Assembly: GCA_030549495.1 (NCBI GenBank)
Contig: JAUIRK010000097.1
Location: 963,001 to 1,027,000 of the forward strand
Reading direction: 5' to 3'
DNA: 64,000 nucleotides
Source of the DNA: Nectonema munidae
Lineage: Eukaryota > Nematomorpha > Nectonematoida > Nectonematidae
The notes below the pieces were generated by a model. That model was not told the origin of the DNA, searched no databases, and was given only the letters and a program-made list of their open reading frames with translations. Numbering within the stretch: position 1 is the first letter of the stretch; each line of letters opens with the position of its first letter. Positions 60,863-64,000 of the stretch are shown piece by piece. The position numbers and the translations under genes are program-made.

Positions 60863-61022
60863 CAGTGGCGTAGCCAAAAAATGGAAGTTGGGGGGCATGC
60901 AAAGAATTTAGGGGGGCAAGCATATTGGAAATAAAATTATTTGGGGGGGGGGGGGGGCAGAAAAGGTATTTGGGGGGGGGGGCACTGCTTCCTTGCCCCA
61001 CCCCCCTCTGGCTACGCCACTG
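60863..61022. mobile_element. hAT MITE, complete, with perfect 8-bp duplication
   Basis: Perfect 14-bp inverted repeats CAGTGGCGTAGCCA (60863-60876 and 61009-61022) enclose 160 bp. The flanks CTTTTTTG (60855-60862 and 61023-61030) are a perfect 8-bp target duplication. The interior is dominated by G runs (up to 16) and a short CCCCACCCCCC stretch near the right end. An open frame beginning inside it is only an artefact of the runs. It sits 386 bp before integrin exon 2. Confidence 0.95.
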
Positions 61023-61030
61023 CTTTTTTG

Positions 61031-61416
61031 GTTAATAAACTCCATTTTTTATATCTTTTTTATAAACAAAGCACCGTGTTTCTGATAATATATTCATTTT
61101 TTAAAAAAATATTTCACCCTTCTCCCTCTCCATTATCTTTAACTTTATTTTAAATACGTTTTGTTTATTTTCATTTTTTTTAATATTTCAATTCAACCCC
61201 TAAACCTAAAAACACGCCCTCAATAAACCGAACAATTTCTATACTTTTTGGTAGGTTAAAACAAACAAGAAATTTTTTGCGATCTAAATTTAAATCCATT
61301 GCAGGTCCCTCCTTCATTTAATTTGGATTTAATTTTCTTTCCTCGATACATTTTTTCAGGCGAATTCTTCTATCTTTATCTATATATACTCTACAACTCA
61401 GAATTTTTCCAAATAG
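61031..61416. other. Integrin intron 1, right end
   Basis: No element recognised. The intron closes with TTTTTCCAAATAG before exon 2. Confidence 0.6.
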
Positions 61417-61538
61417 GTTCCTAATAAGTGCTCCTCTATCTCAAACAAATCAACCAGCTGTGATACAAGGAGGTGCTGTTATTCGGTGTCAAGCGTACTC
61501 ACCATATTCTTGTTATCCTATTCTCTTTGACAGATCAG
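61417..61538 (+). CDS. Integrin alpha chain, exon 2
   Basis: Bounded by AAATAG and GTAATG. It completes the Trp codon split after exon 1 and reads FLISAPLSQTNQPAVIQGGA followed by VIRCQAYSPYSCYPILFDRS. This is the canonical first propeller repeat: LxxxAP, then GGAVxxC with a second Cys 8-10 residues later, and the ILFD stretch. The exon leaves phase 1 (G), continued by exon 3. Two cysteines probably form the conserved first-blade disulfide. Confidence 0.9.
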
Positions 61539-61992
61539 GTAATGCTTATCTTCTATATACTCATGACATTTCTGGGATATGCAAACAATATTACTCAAAT
61601 AAACTCTGTCACCAAATGAATGATATACTTTTGAACTGCTTTTAAGCCCATATATCCGTCGTCAACCCATATATCACAAAAATCTAGGCATTCCCTTTTT
61701 TCCAAATAAATGTATCAAGCTAATGTGTTAACAGATGACTTTTTAGACCTAAAATTTATTTTAAAATTTTCCAAAATATTTATTTATCTAGTATGTGCCT
61801 CAGCCTGTATATATGATTTGTCTAAAACAGTTCAATTTAATATATTGTTGATTAATTTTATCTTATTAAATTTTAGTAGCATAACCTTTAAATTTTTCTG
61901 TCTTTTATACAGAGTATGAAGTTGATGGAGTGGCCTGTCATTTGGGTCCAGTAACGAGGGGATGAAGCAAAAGGGCCAAGAAGCCTTTAAAC

Positions 61993-62040
61993 CAGGGATG
62001 TCAACCCATCGAGCTGCACTATGGCCCATTTAATCTGTTT
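61993..62040 (+). mobile_element. hAT-like terminus in integrin intron 2
   Basis: CAGGGATGTCAACCC, followed by GGCCCATTT, matches the CAGGGGTGTCAAAC type of hAT ends. The other end and any transposase were not found. Confidence 0.3.
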
Positions 62041-62774
62041 ATGAGCCCCACTTCTCATTCAAGCTTCATTTTTTAATACAAGGTTTTCCGCTCTTTAGTC
62101 AACAATTTCTAATTATATTGACTATTTGCAATCACTAGTGAACTCTTCGCGATCATTGTTACCTGAATCTCATTTTGATGATTCTTATGTCAAAAACAAG
62201 AACTTTATTATATATTATTTGATTTTTATTCATGGCTGCAACAACAGAAATATTTCTACTTCTTGCTGCAGAAACAGGCATAACAGATGTTCCAATATTT
62301 GAACGTCTTCTTTTGTGCCTGGAAACTACATAGCCCTTTTACGACCAAACAGCAGACAACTTTAGTAATTACTATTCCATTCCATTTCAGTTTGTCTGCG
62401 TTTCCTTTGGGAACATTTCTGTAAAATGCGTTAAAACCAACTTTGTTTAAAAACATAAAACATATTCACATGAAGTTTCCAATTTAAGTATTATACTATA
62501 TGATTTATAAAATTCACATCTTTTTCGAAATGTCAACTCGCAATTTCTTCTTTCTAAATAGAGATGGTTTTTGGAAAAATGAAATTTCTTCAAGATTCTA
62601 TTTACCCTACTGATATTTACTTTCTTTTTTTTTTGGAATTTTATTTGATTTTTCTTTTTATCTCAAATCCATTATTATTACCAATCCATTTTTAGTATTT
62701 CTTTCCATTTTAGCTTAATATCTCTGTCATATTTCCACCTTTTTTCTTGCATTCATAAAGACCAAATTTGTTGA

Positions 62775-62900
62775 AAGTTTGCAGATTTTTATTAATGTAC
62801 TCTTGGCTAATTCAAAATTCTTACAAATTTCAACTGACGATTTCCCATTGAGGTGAAACGATATCTTTGATTTAATTTCATCAGATATTTTTTCCTTGGA
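62775..62900 (-). mobile_element. Transposase helix-turn-helix remnant
   Basis: The minus strand encodes DEIKSKISFHLNGKSSVEIC then KNFELAKSTLIKICK, with the spacing of a Tc1- or pogo-type N-terminal HTH (xxGxSxxEIxxxxxxxxSTL). Downstream frames are closed by stops and no catalytic domain was seen. Confidence 0.4.
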
Positions 62901-63400
62901 ATTAAATTAATACTTTTTCATTATTTTTTCAAAATTAAACCAAAGACAACAAGAAAAGATCAGACGATTTTTCTTCTTCTACTTTCCATATTACCTTACT
63001 TGTTTTATGATTGAGTTTCGGACACCAATTATTTTAAAATAAATTTTAAAGATTATAAAAAGAAGTTTGCCCCGCCCCCTCTCAATCCAATAATAATTAA
63101 GGATGTGCGCCGCTGGTATTCGTCCATAATATCATTTTGTAAAATGTCATCATAAAATGAGTAGTAGGCTGCATCAATAACTTTGAGCATTGTCATTTTG
63201 AGTTTGAATCTTGATATTGGAACTTTATTGTTAGATTGATAGAATAGGAGATTCCTTGCTCTCTCAACACACCCAAATATTTCGATTCAAGCATTTTATT
63301 CAATTTTAATTATCTGAATTATAAGTGCTATAAGAATCTGTTTTATCAAGAATTTCACCTCATTTCATTTCTACTTTTGATATTCATTCTTTCTTTCTAG

Positions 63401-63507
63401 GCAACAATGTTGAGTATGATGGACAGCAGTTACGCCAAAAAGATTCCAAATCCTATCAAAGATTCGGCCACTCGTTAGAAGTCTCTGAAAACAATGGAAC
63501 TGTGATG
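63401..63507 (+). CDS. Integrin alpha chain, exon 3
   Basis: Bounded by TTTCTAG and GTAAGA, phase 0 at its end. It completes Gly and reads NNVEYDGQQLRQKDSKSYQR followed by FGHSLEVSENNGTVM, matching the FD..GN and KSxQxFGxS block at the start of propeller repeat 2 in integrin alpha chains. The Trp usually found in QWFG is Arg here (QRFG). The gene continues beyond the window. Confidence 0.88.
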
Positions 63508-64000
63508 GTAAGACTATTATCTTATCTCTTTGTAATTCTACATATCTAATTTGTTTTTTACAATTCTTTTTTGATTTTTGCACTTCTATTTTGTCTTTCT
63601 AAAAGACAAACTTGAATTGCAAAAATCGGCGTAGAACAAAAGAACAATATAGAATTGAAAAATAACTAAATGGAAATAAAAATGGTAAATCTGCGCAAAT
63701 TTTAGCAATATTTAAAAATCCTCTCTAAATTTACTTAAAAAAATATTTTCTAGTTTTCTTTTGACAAATTAAATTCATTAAAATTTCAATAACCTTTTAA
63801 ATCTGAAAACAAATTCCTCTTTATTATCATATTAAGTTAATTTTATCTGAAATAAAATTCTTAACTAATTTGAACAAAAATTGTCTCGAGTAGAGAACGT
63901 AATGGAAGTTTTGTTATAAATACCGCAGATGCTTTGTATAATTCGCCCTTTGAGCGAGCACCTTAAGTTTGCCTTCAAAGTTATCCTTCGATTTTTGTAA
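63508..64000. other. Integrin intron 3, partial
   Basis: AT-rich sequence after the GTAAGA donor; no further exon is seen before the window ends. Confidence 0.7.

Larger units (their letters stand above)
61539..63400. other. Integrin intron 2
   Basis: A 1.86-kb AT-rich intron with a hAT-like terminus near 61993 and a helix-turn-helix remnant near 62775-62900. It ends in TTCTTTCTTTCTAG. Confidence 0.8.

Noticed and set aside
58069-61022. One large hAT from 58069 to 61022
   Set aside because: The 160-bp MITE has its own paired ends and perfect 8-bp duplication, so 61022 is not the right end of the larger hAT.
60941-61153. Gly-rich open frame
   Set aside because: Produced by G runs in the hAT MITE.
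1-64000. LTR retroelements, Polintons, CRISPR arrays, rRNA genes
   Set aside because: No long terminal repeats, gag-pol order, capsid or packaging genes, spacer arrays or rRNA sequence were recognised.

Overview
This is AT-rich metazoan DNA (introns, TATA/Inr promoter, polyadenylation signals, many LINEs and cut-and-paste transposons). The host proteins look arthropod-like. An intron-poor, transposon-filled arthropod genome, perhaps a copepod, would fit, but the species is a guess.

Four host genes are supported. A peptide O-xylosyltransferase (19435-21945, intronless) initiates glycosaminoglycan chains in the Golgi. It is followed on the same strand, 152 bp later, by NOL6/Nrap (22098-25631, intronless), a nucleolar small-subunit rRNA processing factor. 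eIF3 subunit J (39407-40146) is also intronless and carries one frameshift. The first three coding exons of an integrin alpha chain (53794-53960, 61417-61538, 63401-63507) have clean splice junctions; the gene starts from a TATA/Inr promoter at 53701-53735 and runs off the right edge. The three intronless genes each have a pyrimidine-rich AG, like a splice acceptor, shortly before the ATG.

Most of the rest is mobile DNA. Left part: a TTAA-flanked MITE, a 360-bp retroposon with an 11-bp target duplication, a RTE-like LINE tail abutting a decayed pogo transposon, an internally deleted Jockey/CR1-like LINE, a MITE lying in a local tandem duplication, and a 4.8-kb I-like LINE with RNase H. Middle: a nearly complete piggyBac, a second piggyBac tail, and two adjacent, related but divergent transposases of a poorly described hAT-like family (31202-33980 with matching ends, and 34100-35850). 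Right part: a ZMYM1-like hAT, a ZBED5-like hAT with ends and target duplication, a third hAT inserted in a tandem array, a composite repeat present once upstream of the integrin promoter and once in its first intron, another ZMYM1-like hAT and an 8-bp-TSD hAT MITE.

The most unusual local structure is a perfect 112-nt inverted repeat with a 12-nt loop at 40746-40981. I recognised no LTR retroelement, Polinton, CRISPR array, rRNA or convincing tRNA gene.
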